This document shows, piece after piece, positions 8,216 through 25,728 of a stretch of DNA of 64,000 nt. The notes under the pieces are model-generated. The model ran no database searches, was not told the DNA's origin, and saw nothing but the letters and a program-made list of their open reading frames with translations. The DNA lies in the NCBI RefSeq assembly GCF_021398735.1, contig NZ_CP090349.1:5702001-5766000 (forward strand), written 5' to 3'. The stretch comes from Methylobacterium oryzae. GTDB taxonomy: Bacteria > Pseudomonadota > Alphaproteobacteria > Rhizobiales > Beijerinckiaceae. The position numbers were made by a program, and so were the translations under genes. Within the stretch, counting starts at the first letter, position 1. Every line of letters starts with the position of its first letter.

Positions 8216-9202
8216 CTACGCCACCGTCACGACGGTCCGGCCTCGGACCTTGCCGGCCAGGATCTCCTCGCCGAGCCGGCCGACCTCCTCCAGGCGGACC
8301 GTGCTCGTCATGGCGGCGAGCTTGGCCAGGTCGAGTTCCCGAGCGAGGCGCGCCCAGGCCTCGCGGCGTTTCTTCTGCGGGGTGGTGACGCTGTTGATGC
8401 CGAGCAGCGAGACGCCGCGGAGGATGAAGGGCGCCACCGAGGTCGGCAGGTCCATGCCCTGCGCCAGCCCGCAGGCCGCGACGGCGCCGTCCGCCCGGGT
8501 CATGGCGAGCACGTTGGCGAGGGTCGTGGAGCCGACGGCGTCGACCCCCGCGGCCCAGCGCTCCTTGCCGAGGGGTTTGCCGGGCTTCGACAGCTCCGCC
8601 CGGTCGAGGATCTCGGCGGCCCCGAGGCCCTTCAGGTACTCGGACTCGCCGTCCCGGCCCGTGGAGGCGATCACGTGCCAGCCGGCCCGGGCGAGGAGCG
8701 CCACCGCCACCGAGCCGACGCCGCCCGAGGCGCCGGTGACGATGACCGGGCCGTGCTCGGGTTTCACACCGTGGGCGTCCAGCGCCATGCAGCACAGCAT
8801 CGCCGTGTAGCCGGCAGTGCCCACCGCCATGGCCTGCTCGGCCGTGAGGCCCTGGGGCAGCGGAACCAGCCAGTCGCCCCGGACCCGGGCGCGCTGCGCG
8901 TAGGCGCCGAGATGTGTCTCGCCGACGCCCCAGCCGGTGAGCACGACCGCGTCGCCCGGCCTGTACTCCGGATGGTCCGAGGTCTCGACGATCCCCGAGA
9001 AGTCGATGCCGGGGATCATCGGGAAGCGGCGCACCACCGGCGACTTGCCGGTGAGCGCGAGGCCGTCCTTGTAGTTCAGGGTCGAGTGCGTCACCCGCAC
9101 GGTGACGTCGCCGTCCATCAGGTCGGCGTCGTCGAAATCCCGGAAGGCGAGGCTCTGGCCGGCCTCGTTCTTCTCGACCACCCAGGCCTTGAACGTCCCC
9201 AT
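8216..9202 (-). CDS. acuI: Acrylyl-CoA reductase (AcuI/YhdH-type MDR)
   Basis: 328-residue medium-chain reductase without zinc ligands. Landmarks are the N-terminal GroES-like domain (STLNYKDGLALTGK, PMIPGIDFSGIVE), the NADP-binding Rossmann segment VIVTGASGGVGSVAVALLARAG, and the typical YhdH/AcuI closing region LLGINSVTTPQKKRREAWARLA. Family members reduce acryloyl-CoA to propionyl-CoA with NADPH. The start was set at ATG 9202 rather than the adjacent ATG 9205, because GGAGG is then about 5 nt away. No dimethylsulfoniopropionate genes lie beside it, so a general detoxifying role for acryloyl-CoA is more likely. Confidence 0.85.
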   Translation of the reverse strand: MGTFKAWVVEKNEAGQSLAFRDFDDADLMDGDVTVRVTHSTLNYKDGLALTGKSPVVRRFPMIPGIDFSGIVETSDHPEYRPGDAVVLTGWGVGETHLGAYAQRARVRGDWLVPLPQGLTAEQAMAVGTAGYTAMLCCMALDAHGVKPEHGPVIVTGASGGVGSVAVALLARAGWHVIASTGRDGESEYLKGLGAAEILDRAELSKPGKPLGKERWAAGVDAVGSTTLANVLAMTRADGAVAACGLAQGMDLPTSVAPFILRGVSLLGINSVTTPQKKRREAWARLARELDLAKLAAMTSTVRLEEVGRLGEEILAGKVRGRTVVTVA

Positions 9203-9275
9203 CATCACCTCCCGTGCTGCGCGGTGAGGTGTGGCCGGGACGCCCGGAATCAAGGCGACGGCGGTCGTTACCGGC

Positions 9276-9860
9276 TCAGTATCCGTCGTACCGGCTGCCC
9301 GTGTAGAAGCCGAGACCGACGCCGATGTCCGAGGAGCTGGCCCCGGTGATGCCGAGGGCGTCCGGGATCGAGCCGACGAGCGGGCCGCCATAGGCCGCGG
9401 GCCGGTAGCCGTAACCGCCGCCGATCGGCGCCCAGCCGGCCCGGGCGGGCGCGACGAGGACGCGGCGGCTGACGCTGGCGTATTCCGGCGGGATCGTCTC
9501 GGGGATCGTCTGCGCCGGGCGGATCAGCACGGTCCGGGTGCGGACGGCGAAGCGCGGCGGCGTGGTCACCCAGCAGCCGATCAGCTCGCCGCCGGGGCCG
9601 CGGCTGGTCTGCCAGTAGCGGCCGCCGGGCGAGACCATCACGCGCTCCGACACCGTATCGTAGACCGGCGGCGTGGTCCGGTAGACCGTGCGGGGCGGGC
9701 GCACCAGCACGTTCTCCTGCACGGTGTCGTAGACCGGCGGCGTGACGACGCGGCGATAGCATTCGGAGCCGTAGCAGCCGCCGGCCTGGGCGGGTGCGGC
9801 GAGGAGCACGCCGCCGAGGGCGGCGGCGAGGAGAGCGGTGCGAGCGACCGGCGCGGTCAT
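9276..9860 (-). CDS. Secreted protein with PPVYDTV repeats, function unknown
   Basis: 194 residues with a clear signal peptide (MTAPVARTALLAAALGGVLL, cleavage after APAQA). The mature part has an internal duplication: PPVYDTVQENVLVRPPR followed by PPVYDTVSERVMVSPG, and later related YASVSRRVLVAPA. Two Cys close to the mature N-terminus (GGCYGSECY) and one in IGCWVTTPP could form disulfides. The C-terminus is Gly/Tyr-rich. The pattern is common among uncharacterised rhizobial and methylobacterial envelope proteins; no catalytic motif is visible. Start at ATG 9860 because the signal peptide begins there. Envelope location is an inference. Confidence 0.75.
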   Translation of the reverse strand: MTAPVARTALLAAALGGVLLAAPAQAGGCYGSECYRRVVTPPVYDTVQENVLVRPPRTVYRTTPPVYDTVSERVMVSPGGRYWQTSRGPGGELIGCWVTTPPRFAVRTRTVLIRPAQTIPETIPPEYASVSRRVLVAPARAGWAPIGGGYGYRPAAYGGPLVGSIPDALGITGASSSDIGVGLGFYTGSRYDGY

Positions 9861-10009
9861 GGAAGTCCTCTGATACGCATTACTGCGAGACGCGGCGCGG
9901 ACGCGGCGCTCGTCTCGACGTACCAGAGGCCAGACTCGTTGCCCGGCGCGCAAGCATTATCGGGAACGAAGGTAAAATTAACCCTTGGTTTCGACTGCTT
10001 AGGCGTCGC

Positions 10010-10021
10010 CTACCTAGGTAG
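10010..10021. repeat. 12-bp perfect palindrome CTACCTAGGTAG
   Basis: The palindrome lies between the end of the SleB-type gene (10073, minus) and the promoter side of the secreted-protein gene (start 9860). It is preceded by TAGGC-GTC-GCCTA (10000-10012), so the region can form overlapping small hairpins. It could be an operator for the secreted-protein gene or a weak terminator for the hydrolase. No other copy was noticed. Confidence 0.4.
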
Positions 10022-10072
10022 GATTGTTCGGATCTTCGACAGTCTCTCTTATGAAGTCCGGTCCGGCCCGGG

Positions 10073-11257
10073 TCAGGTCTGGCCGGCCCGGAGCTGGTAG
10101 AAGATGTGCCGGCCGATCACGTCCATCTTGCGCAGACGGCGGGCCCAGCCCGGACGCACGTAGTCGGCGTGGTAGTGGGTCGCGGCGCCGACCTCCGCGA
10201 GGTAGGTCCGGCCCTCGATCACCGAGCGGGCGATGCGGGTGGCGGATTCCCAGGCGCCGGCATCGGTGATGCGCAGCGACTTGCCCTCGCAGGCGAAGGA
10301 GAACTGGCACCCCATGTAGTGGTGCCGGTTCTGGTAGACGACGCCGCAGACGCTCGCCGGGTAGAGGCCGCTCTTCACCCGGTTGAGCACCACCTGGGCG
10401 ACGGCGGCCTGGCCGGCCTCGGGCTCGCTCCGGGCCTCGAAATAGACCGCCTCGGAGAGGCAGCGCTGCTCCTTGTCGAGGGCGTTCGGGTCGATCAGGT
10501 CGGCGTAGCGCCGGCGCGCGTCCTCGGGCACCGGCTGGGCGCTGTCGGGCCGCTCGGTGCGGAGCGCGAAATCGGGGAGCGCGAGGCTCGCCGCGGCGAT
10601 CTCGACGGGGATGGCGTCGGCGGGTGCCGGCGTCGTGGAGGACAGCGCGATGGCCCGCGGCACCGGCGGGGTCGAGCCGTCGAAGCGCTCGGGGCCGCCA
10701 TCCTCGGTGAGGTCGGCCGTCCCCGCGCCCGTGGAGGCGGCGGTGCCGCTGCCGGTGGTGAGGCCGAGATCCGGCACGGGGACGAAGGCGGCTTCCGGCT
10801 CGGATTCCGGGTCCCAGATCGCGGAGCCCTGCGTCAGCACGCCGGTGACGCTGCCGGTAACGTCGCCGAACACCAGGGCGCCGCCCGCCTCGCGCAGGTT
10901 CGCGGCCCGGCGCGCGAAGCTCTCGGCCGGCGGCCGGGCGGGGTCGCCCTTGCCGGCCCGCTGCACGACCGGGAAAACGTGCGCGCCGGTCTTGAAGGTC
11001 GCCTGGGGCGGCTCGTCGCCGAGGCGGCGGAGGGCCGATCCGATCAGCAGGGTGCCGGGCGGCAGCGGCGGGACCGTGTCGGCATCGATCACCCCGAGCC
11101 GGCTCGCCCCGATGGCGTTCTCCGTGCCGGCGTCGGCGGTGAACGACACCAGCAGGCCCAGACCGACCATCCAGGGCGTCAGGGCCGCCGAGAGCCAGCG
11201 CAGGCTCGATTCCCGTCCTCGTCTCGTGCCCACGACGCCAGACCCGCACTCACGCAC
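10073..11257 (-). CDS. SleB-type cell wall hydrolase
   Basis: 394 residues. An N-terminal membrane anchor or signal sequence (about 20-42, WLSAALTPWMVGLGLLVSF) is followed by a low-complexity Ala/Pro/Thr linker to about residue 240. The C-terminal Hydrolase_2 domain (about 255-390) contains CLSEAVYFEARSEPEAGQ, where the first Glu is the proposed catalytic residue, then VVLNRVKSGLYPASVCGVVY and the closing ATHYHADYVRPGWARRL. Such enzymes cut peptidoglycan glycan strands in the periplasm. It is transcribed toward the secreted-protein gene and away from the rpo block. The start at 11257 leaves the anchor intact; a later start is possible. Confidence 0.87.
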   Translation of the reverse strand: MRECGSGVVGTRRGRESSLRWLSAALTPWMVGLGLLVSFTADAGTENAIGASRLGVIDADTVPPLPPGTLLIGSALRRLGDEPPQATFKTGAHVFPVVQRAGKGDPARPPAESFARRAANLREAGGALVFGDVTGSVTGVLTQGSAIWDPESEPEAAFVPVPDLGLTTGSGTAASTGAGTADLTEDGGPERFDGSTPPVPRAIALSSTTPAPADAIPVEIAAASLALPDFALRTERPDSAQPVPEDARRRYADLIDPNALDKEQRCLSEAVYFEARSEPEAGQAAVAQVVLNRVKSGLYPASVCGVVYQNRHHYMGCQFSFACEGKSLRITDAGAWESATRIARSVIEGRTYLAEVGAATHYHADYVRPGWARRLRKMDVIGRHIFYQLRAGQT

Positions 11258-11326
11258 CCGAACCGGCCCGATCCTCCCCGTTTCCAGGGTGTTTCTGCGG
11301 CCGCGCCGAATTTATCGCGCGGTATG

Positions 11327-11342
11327 GTTGAGCTGCCGTTAA
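11327..11342 (-). promoter_or_regulatory. CtrA-like site before the SleB-type hydrolase
   Basis: On the minus strand the sequence reads TTAA-N7-TCAAC, one mismatch from the alphaproteobacterial CtrA consensus TTAA-N7-TTAAC. It lies about 70 bp before the hydrolase start. A link between cell-wall remodelling and the cell cycle would make sense, but a single imperfect site is weak evidence. Confidence 0.3.
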
Positions 11343-11402
11343 GGCCGGACGGTCGCGCGCGTCTCGATACGGTTTCGGGGTTGCAGTCGACACTGCCCGG
11401 CC

Positions 11403-11494
11403 CGTCATCACGAGCGCAGCGAAGTGACCCAGGGCAGCGGGACGTCTTCCAGCGTGGCGCGACACTGGGTTGCTTCGCTGCGCTCGCAAAGACG
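11403..11494. repeat. Dispersed palindromic (REP-like) element, copy A1
   Basis: Two inverted arms, GAGCGCAGCGAAGTGACCC and TTGCTTCGCTGCGCTCGC, flank a short centre, so the transcript folds into a long imperfect hairpin. A related copy occurs at 36595-36663. It sits in the 338-bp gene-free stretch between the SleB-type gene and rpoC. That stretch otherwise holds only the rpoC terminator and the hydrolase promoter. Elements of this shape are dispersed in many alphaproteobacterial genomes. Confidence 0.7.
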
Positions 11495-11547
11495 GCGTTC
11501 GAGTTGGTGAGGGGACACGGCCGGACAAAGGCAGGCCGGAACGAGAA

Positions 11548-11569
11548 AGGGCGGCCCGAAGGCCGCCCT
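11548..11569 (-). terminator. Terminator of the rpoBC operon
   Basis: A perfect 9-bp GC-rich stem, AGGGCGGCC / GGCCGCCCT, closes on a four-base loop. On the minus strand it is followed by TTTCTCGTT. It lies 26 bp past the rpoC stop codon. The U-tract is short but its position is right. Confidence 0.75.
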
Positions 11570-11595
11570 CTCGCGTCACGAACCTGCCGACGGCC

Positions 11596-15807
<4,212 letters not shown>

Positions 15808-15938
15808 GATCCGCTCCTTGTTGACGCCGGCAGCCCCGCGCCGGGCCACCGCGTCCTGAAAAAGATCCGGCGCCGCGCCCCGCGCGGGCGCTGCTCACCG
15901 TCGTCGAACCCCGGAAGGCCCCTCCCCTTCCCGCTCGA

Positions 15939-15966
15939 CCGTGGCGGCGGGCAACCGCCGCCACGG
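15939..15966 (-). other. rpoB-rpoC intercistronic hairpin
   Basis: A perfect 11-bp stem (CCGTGGCGGCG / CGCCGCCACGG) with a 6-nt loop lies just after the rpoB stop. No T-run follows on the minus strand, so it is not a normal terminator. A processing site or mRNA-stability element that tunes the beta:beta' ratio is more likely. Confidence 0.6.
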
Positions 15967-15983
15967 GAGGTGTGGTCTCTCTC

Positions 15984-20108
<4,125 letters not shown>

Positions 20109-20262
20109 GTGACCTCGCTCCTACCCGCGTGCCTCGCGCCCGGGGAAGCGTTCCCGAAAGGGACCTCCCGCACCGGGCCGTGACGCGCGCCCCGCCGAGC
20201 CGCGCCACCGAACCGAATCTCTTGCCGGTCCCGTTCCGGGACCATCCGCCGAAGCGGCCTAA

Positions 20263-20288
20263 AGCCCGCGGGCGCTGACCCGCGGGCT
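20263..20288 (-). other. rplL-rpoB intercistronic hairpin (attenuator/processing)
   Basis: A 10-bp perfect stem, AGCCCGCGGG / CCCGCGGGCT, with a 6-nt loop. On the minus strand it is followed by only CTTTAGG, a weak U-tract, so partial termination or RNase processing is more likely than full stop. Partial read-through between rplL and rpoB is the known way to make fewer polymerase than ribosomal subunits. Confidence 0.6.
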
Positions 20289-20325
20289 CCGGTCACGACA
20301 GGCTCGCGCGGAGCCTTCGTGGGGT

Positions 20326-20347
20326 GATGGGCCGGGACCGGCCCATC
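20326..20347 (-). other. Hairpin directly after rplL
   Basis: A 9-bp perfect stem (GATGGGCCG / CGGCCCATC) starts 6 bp past the rplL stop codon and has a four-base loop. It has no T-run. It probably protects the rplJL transcript 3' end together with the hairpin at 20263-20288. Confidence 0.5.
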
Positions 20348-20353
20348 GTCGAC

Positions 20354-20731
20354 TTACTTGAGCTCGACCTTGGCGCCGGCCTTCTCGAGCTGGGCCTTGA
20401 GCTTCTCGGCCTCGTCCTTGGCGACGCCTTCCTTGATCGGCTTCGGCGCGCCCTCGACCAGGTCCTTGGCCTCCTTGAGGCCGAGGCCGGTGATCGCGCG
20501 GACCTCCTTGATGACCTCGATCTTCTTGTCGCCGGCGGAGGCGAGGACGACCGTGAACTCGGTCTGCTCCTCGGCAGCGGCGGCGGCGCCACCGGCGGCC
20601 GGGCCGGCGGCCACGGCGACGGCAGCGGCGGCCGAGACGCCCCACTTCTCCTCGAGCATCTTGGCCAGGTCAGCGGCCTCGAGCACGGTCAGCGAGGACA
20701 GGTCGTCGACGAGCTTGGCGAGATCAGCCAT
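20354..20731 (-). CDS. rplL: 50S ribosomal protein L7/L12
   Basis: 125 residues. It has the N-terminal [12 protein letters not shown] helices ([20 protein letters not shown]), an Ala/Gly-rich hinge (about 35-54), and a C-terminal factor-binding domain with EKTEFTVVL-type start (here [10 protein letters not shown]) and the invariant [20 protein letters not shown]. Multiple copies form the ribosomal stalk that recruits elongation factors. It lies 49 bp after rplJ in the same transcript. Confidence 0.99.
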   Translation of the reverse strand: MADLAKLVDDLSSLTVLEAADLAKMLEEKWGVSAAAAVAVAAGPAAGGAAAAAEEQTEFTVVLASAGDKKIEVIKEVRAITGLGLKEAKDLVEGAPKPIKEGVAKDEAEKLKAQLEKAGAKVELK

Positions 20732-20780
20732 TTTGAATTCCTCTCAGATATCGGTTTGAACGGATGGATTTTGAAGGGCC

Positions 20781-21299
20781 TCAGGCGGCCTCGTCCTTGT
20801 TGGCATAGGCCCCGAACACGCGGGCGAGCTTCGCCGCCGGCGCGTTGACGACCTGAGCGATCTTGGTCGCGGGCGCCTGCACGAGGCCCACGATCTTGGC
20901 GCGCAGTTCGTCGAGGGACGGGAGCGAGGCGAGCGCCTTCACGCCGTCCGGGTTCAGGGCGGTCTTCCCCATCGCGCCGCCGAGGATCACGAGCTTGTCG
21001 TTGACCTTGGCGAAATCGACCGCGACCTTCGCGGCAGCGACCGGATCGCCGGAATAGGCGAGCAGGGTCGGGCCCTTCAGGAGCGGCTTGATGGAGGCGA
21101 CGTCCGTGCCATCGAGTGCGATGCCGGCGAGGCTGTTCTTGGCGACCTTCACGGTGGCGCCGGCCTGCTTCATCTGCGCGCGCAGCTTCTGCATGTCGGC
21201 GACCGTGAGGCCCTTGTAGTGGGCCACGACGACGACGGCGCTCTGATTGAACACGCCGTTGAGCGTCGAGACGAGATCAGCTTTAGCTGTCCGGTCCAC
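20781..21299 (-). CDS. rplJ: 50S ribosomal protein L10
   Basis: 172 residues, the expected size. L10 anchors L7/L12 dimers to 23S rRNA through its C-terminal helix (here the Ala-rich segment ending [11 protein letters not shown]). GTG 21299 was chosen as start (reads [16 protein letters not shown]) because family members begin there and GGAGAG lies about 8 nt upstream. The in-frame ATG at 21350 would add a Pro/Arg-rich leader not seen in the family. GTG may help autogenous control together with the long leader. Confidence 0.97.
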   Translation of the reverse strand: MDRTAKADLVSTLNGVFNQSAVVVVAHYKGLTVADMQKLRAQMKQAGATVKVAKNSLAGIALDGTDVASIKPLLKGPTLLAYSGDPVAAAKVAVDFAKVNDKLVILGGAMGKTALNPDGVKALASLPSLDELRAKIVGLVQAPATKIAQVVNAPAAKLARVFGAYANKDEAA

Positions 21300-21717
21300 T
21301 GGGCTCTCTCCGGTTGGCGGAACCCGGTCTCGGGTCCGCCGGTTGCACATGCCGCCCGGACGTGGTCTCGGCCTTCAGGAAGACCGGGAACGTCCGAACG
21401 ACGCTTCGCGGCCCTGTCCCCGCGCGTGCCCCTTCGGGCCGCCTCGGGCGAGTTGGTTCAAACCGACACCCCTCCGCGGCCGGGGCCGGGGCGAGGCTTT
21501 TCGAATTCGGTCTTCCCCGTCTGTGCAGGCTGGCGGATTAAGCCGGCGAACCGGCACCTGCAGTCTCGGACAGGACATGGCCGGACAAGGCTCCGCGGGA
21601 CTCGTCGCCCCTGGGATCCTTCCGGCCAGTGCCACCCGGTTGCCCGGGCGACATTTCGAGCGGAAACCGGCCGATCGGCCGCTCTCCTTCCGTGAGGATG
21701 AAATGCGTGAGGCGCGG
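21300..21717 (-). promoter_or_regulatory. rplJ: Long rplJL 5' leader (L10 leader region)
   Basis: About 410 nt separate the rplJ promoter from its start, with no convincing gene. In many bacteria such a leader folds into the site where L10(L7/L12) represses its own translation; this position fits. The region has several GC-rich inverted repeats, for example AACCGGTGGCC-like pairs around 21540-21560, but I could not fold it to match the known kink-turn. Function is inferred from position. Confidence 0.55.
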
Positions 21718-21746
21718 TGTATAGAGCCTAGCAAGCCGCCTGCCAA
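21718..21746 (-). promoter_or_regulatory. Sigma-70-type promoter of rplJL
   Basis: On the minus strand TTGGCA (21746-21741) and TATACA (21723-21718) are separated by exactly 17 bp. This is one of the best housekeeping promoter matches in the window. Start of transcription is expected near 21710. It lies 92 bp beyond the stop of the radical SAM gene, so rplJL-rpoBC need not depend on read-through from rplKA. Confidence 0.75.
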
Positions 21747-21838
21747 GGGCCGGAGCGCGACTTTTCCGCCGCAGGCAAGGACTTGCGCGGGTACCCTGCC
21801 GCCGCTGCATCGCTCGGGGCCCTTCCCGGGATCCCCGG

Positions 21839-23482
21839 CTAGGCCGCCTCGCGCTCCGGCACCAGCTTGCGCCGCGCGGTCTCCCACCAGCTGCGGTCGC
21901 GGGCGGCCTTCGCCTCCGCGGCCTTCGCGGCGTAGAACGAGGCGTTGTGCTCGCCGCGCAGGGCCTCGCGGGTGAAGCGGATCAGGTGGTGGGCCACGAA
22001 GCCCATGTTGAAAACCGCCTCGATCTGCCCGCGCTTCAGCGCGTAGCCGGCCGCGCTCCAGAACGGCCTGCGGTAGTCGGAGAAGATCCCGACGCGGGTG
22101 ATGATGTTGAAGCCCAGGATGAGGCCGCGGCGCAGGTTGGTGAACGTGAGCTTGCCGGCCGTCGGCGTGGTGATGCGGTTCGGGTAGGTCACCGCGCACT
22201 GGTGCTTGAAGCGCTCGAAGATCTTCTCCGGCTCGTAGGCGTGCGCGATCGCCCGGCGCCAGCTGCTCACCACCGAATCGTGGGGGCGCTTGAACAGGAC
22301 GTTCGACTCGAGGCTGGCGTCGTGGAGGAGCCGGCCCTCGCGCTCCAGCCGGTCCCAGAGCGGGGTCTTGGGCAGGGCCTGGAGCAGGTTGATGGTCAGG
22401 ACCGGGATCGCCGAGCGGTCGATGAAGTCGATCAGGTTCTGCTCGGATTTGTCGGTGTCCGAATCGAGGCCCAGGATGATGCCGGAGGTCACCTCGAGCC
22501 CGTAGGAATTGAGGGTCTCGATCGCCTCGTACATCGGCACGGCGGCGTTGTGGGTCTTGTCGATGCCCTTGAGGGCGTCCGCCTCCGGGGTCTCGATCCC
22601 GACGAACACCGTCATGAAGTTGGCCTGCCGCATCAGCTCCAGGATCTCGGGCTGCTTGGCCATGTTCAGCGTCGCCTCGCAGGCGAACTGGAGCGGGTAG
22701 CTGTTCCGCTTCTGCCATTCCACGAGGTGCGGCAGCATCTCGCGGGTCGCCTTGCGGTTGCCGATGAAGTTGTCGTCGACGAAGTAGACCACCGCCGGGT
22801 GGCCCGGCTGGCTGACGATGGCGTCGAGCTCGGCGCACATCTGCTCCGGGCTCTTCAGGCGCGGCTGGCGGCCGTAGAGCTGCGGGATGTCGCAGAACTC
22901 GCAGCGGTAGGGGCAGCCCGAGGAGAATTGCAGGGAGCCGATCAGGTAGCGCTTGAGCGGCGCCGCCTCGTAGGCCGGTGCCGGGAAGTCCGCGAGCGGG
23001 AGGCGATCCTTGGTCTCCAGCACCACCTGGGCGGGCGGCGGCGTGAGGTCCGCGTCGAGGCGGGCGACGAGCTGGTCGGTGGCGTCGCCGATCTCGCCGA
23101 TATGGAGGTAGTCGAAGTCGCCGTACTTCTCAGGCGCGCCCGAGACCGAGGGGCCGCCCAGCACCGTCACCTTCCCGGCCGCGCGGGCGCGGTCGCGGAT
23201 ATCGTGGATCTGCGGCTCCTGGATGTGCATCCCGGAGACGAAGACCGCGTCGGCCCAGGCGAAGTCGGCCGGGCCCGCGCGGCGGATATTCTCATCGATG
23301 AACCGGCATTCCCAAGCCTCCGGCATGTAGGCCGCGATCAGCAGCAGCCCCTGCGGCGGCATGAACGCCTTCACCCCGCCCATCAGCGGGTAGGCGTGGG
23401 AGAATGTCCCGAAGGACGGCGTGTAGGCGGGAAAGACGCACAGGATGCGTCGCTTGGAGGTGACCGTCAGGGTGCATCGCAT
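21839..23482 (-). CDS. B12-binding radical SAM protein (DUF4070 type)
   Basis: 547 residues. An N-terminal cobalamin-binding-like domain (about 10-145) is followed by a radical SAM TIM barrel with the [4Fe-4S] motif CPYRCEFC (Cys 190, 194, 197). The C-terminal region (about 400-530) is of DUF4070 type. Relatives carry out methylations or rearrangements at unactivated carbons; the HpnP/HpnJ hopanoid enzymes are members of this wider superfamily, but the substrate here is unknown. It lies between rplA and rplJ, genes that are normally adjacent. Codon use looks like that of its neighbours. The ATG at 23482 may be preceded by few leader bases; LCVFPAYTPSF begins the fold. Confidence 0.88.
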   Translation of the reverse strand: MRCTLTVTSKRRILCVFPAYTPSFGTFSHAYPLMGGVKAFMPPQGLLLIAAYMPEAWECRFIDENIRRAGPADFAWADAVFVSGMHIQEPQIHDIRDRARAAGKVTVLGGPSVSGAPEKYGDFDYLHIGEIGDATDQLVARLDADLTPPPAQVVLETKDRLPLADFPAPAYEAAPLKRYLIGSLQFSSGCPYRCEFCDIPQLYGRQPRLKSPEQMCAELDAIVSQPGHPAVVYFVDDNFIGNRKATREMLPHLVEWQKRNSYPLQFACEATLNMAKQPEILELMRQANFMTVFVGIETPEADALKGIDKTHNAAVPMYEAIETLNSYGLEVTSGIILGLDSDTDKSEQNLIDFIDRSAIPVLTINLLQALPKTPLWDRLEREGRLLHDASLESNVLFKRPHDSVVSSWRRAIAHAYEPEKIFERFKHQCAVTYPNRITTPTAGKLTFTNLRRGLILGFNIITRVGIFSDYRRPFWSAAGYALKRGQIEAVFNMGFVAHHLIRFTREALRGEHNASFYAAKAAEAKAARDRSWWETARRKLVPEREAA

Positions 23483-23685
23483 GCCGGCCTATCTAGCACA
23501 GCCGCGGCCGTTGGCGCCCCCCTCGGCGGTTAAGAATGGCGTGAGGGACGCAGGTTCGGGCCGGCCCATCGCGGCTTGTCTTCCTGTCGCGTCACCGACC
23601 GTATTCCGCGCCTGCCACGCGCCCTGGACAGGCCTGCGTCGGAGACAGGTCCGAGACAGGGACGAGCACCGATCCCGCGAACGCA

Positions 23686-23715
23686 GAGCGCCCGGCCGTT
23701 CCCGGCCGGGCGCTC
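23686..23715 (-). terminator. Hairpin after rplA (probable terminator)
   Basis: A 13-bp perfect stem (GAGCGCCCGGCCG / CGGCCGGGCGCTC) with a TTCC loop lies 26 bp past the rplA stop. Its U-tract on the minus strand is poor, so it may act partly as a 3'-end stabiliser. It separates the secE-nusG-rplKA unit from the radical SAM gene. Confidence 0.65.
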
Positions 23716-23740
23716 CGCAGCGTCGACGATTCGTCGCGCC

Positions 23741-24439
<699 letters not shown>

Positions 24440-24450
24440 GCTGCCCTCCC

Positions 24451-24900
24451 TTACGCGACGACTTCGAGGCCCATGGCCCGCGCGGAGCCACGGATCATCG
24501 CGACGGCCGACTCGACCGTGTCGCAGTTGAGGTCGGGCATCTTCTTCTCGGCGATCTCGCGAAGCTGCGCCTCGGTGATCTTGCCGACGGTCGGGCCCTT
24601 GCCCGGGGTCTTGGAACCGGAGGCCGGCTTCTTGCCGAGCTTCAGGCCGACGGCCTTCTTCAGGAAGAAGGTGACCGGGGGCTGCTTCATCTCGAAGGTG
24701 AAGGAGCGGTCCTGATACGCGGTGATGATCACCGGGATCGGGGTGCCCTTCTCCATCTGCGCGGTCTTCGCGTTGAAGGCCTTGCAGAATTCCATGATGT
24801 TGAGGCCGCGCTGACCGAGCGCGGGGCCGATCGGCGGCGACGGGTTGGCGGCGCCGGCCGGGACCTGAAGCTTCACGTAGCCCGTGATCTTCTTCGCCAT
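24451..24900 (-). CDS. rplK: 50S ribosomal protein L11
   Basis: 149 residues. The N-terminal domain carries [20 protein letters not shown], where the prolines contact thiostrepton-type antibiotics and factors. The C-terminal rRNA-binding domain has [30 protein letters not shown]11 forms part of the GTPase-associated centre. It is downstream of nusG with a 218-bp gap that contains an 8-bp stem (25014-25035) but no gene. Confidence 0.99.
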   Translation of the reverse strand: MAKKITGYVKLQVPAGAANPSPPIGPALGQRGLNIMEFCKAFNAKTAQMEKGTPIPVIITAYQDRSFTFEMKQPPVTFFLKKAVGLKLGKKPASGSKTPGKGPTVGKITEAQLREIAEKKMPDLNCDTVESAVAMIRGSARAMGLEVVA

Positions 24901-25118
24901 GGGACTGCTCCCAATGAAAATCCGCCCCCGTGCGGCCTGAAGCGCGGCGGGTCGGACGGTTGCAGGTCGCGGTGCGAGCCGTGGATCCCGGAGGCGAAGC
25001 CGGGCGGTTCTCCCGCGGATGGTGCCGCATCCGCGAACGGGATGCGGCGGCTTCGCGGCCGCCGCTCAGCGAGGGCCGGGAAAGATGGGCGGCCGGGCGG
25101 CCGCCGGACTCAGGAGGC

Positions 25119-25673
25119 TCAGGCCTTCTCGACCTGGGCGTATTCGAGCTCGACCGGCGTGGCGCGGCCGAAGATCGACACGGCCACCTTGAGGCGGGAG
25201 CGGGCGTCGTCGATCTCCTCGACGGTGCCGTTGAAGCTGGCGAACGGGCCGTCGGCGACCCGGACGGTCTCGCCGATCTCGAAGGAGATCGAGGGCTTCG
25301 GCCGGTCGACGCCCTCGGCGACCTGGCCCTTGATCCGCTCGGCCTCGGCGTCCGGGATCGGCACCGGCTTCGACTTGTCGGCCCCGAGGAAGCCCGTGAC
25401 CTTCGGGGTGTTCTTGATCAGGTGGTAGACCTCGTCGGTGAGGTCGCACTTCACCAGCACGTAGCCGGGGAAGAACTTGCGCTCCGCGTCGACCTTCCGG
25501 CCGCGGCGGACCTCCACGACCTTCTCGGTCGGGACCATCACCTCGTCGAACAGCTCGGTCAGCCCGCGCTGGGCCGCCTGGTCCTTGATGGACTGGGCAA
25601 CCTTGTTCTCGAAGTTCGAGTAGGCGTGGACGATGTACCAGCGCTTCGACACGGTTCCGTTCAACTCCGACAA
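25119..25673 (-). CDS. nusG: Transcription termination/antitermination protein NusG
   Basis: 184 residues. The NGN domain (about 8-115) starts [20 protein letters not shown] and includes the RNA-polymerase-contacting [20 protein letters not shown]. The KOW domain (about 128-184) has [22 protein letters not shown]. NusG suppresses pausing and links polymerase to Rho or to the ribosome. The [10 protein letters not shown] start is kept at 25673; a GTG at the seventh codon is possible. It lies 55 bp downstream of secE, the usual order. Confidence 0.98.
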   Translation of the reverse strand: MSELNGTVSKRWYIVHAYSNFENKVAQSIKDQAAQRGLTELFDEVMVPTEKVVEVRRGRKVDAERKFFPGYVLVKCDLTDEVYHLIKNTPKVTGFLGADKSKPVPIPDAEAERIKGQVAEGVDRPKPSISFEIGETVRVADGPFASFNGTVEEIDDARSRLKVAVSIFGRATPVELEYAQVEKA

Positions 25674-25728
25674 GTCCCCGGGGTCACCCCCGATCGGCGG
25701 CGAGCCGCCCCCAGACGCCCAGGATTTC

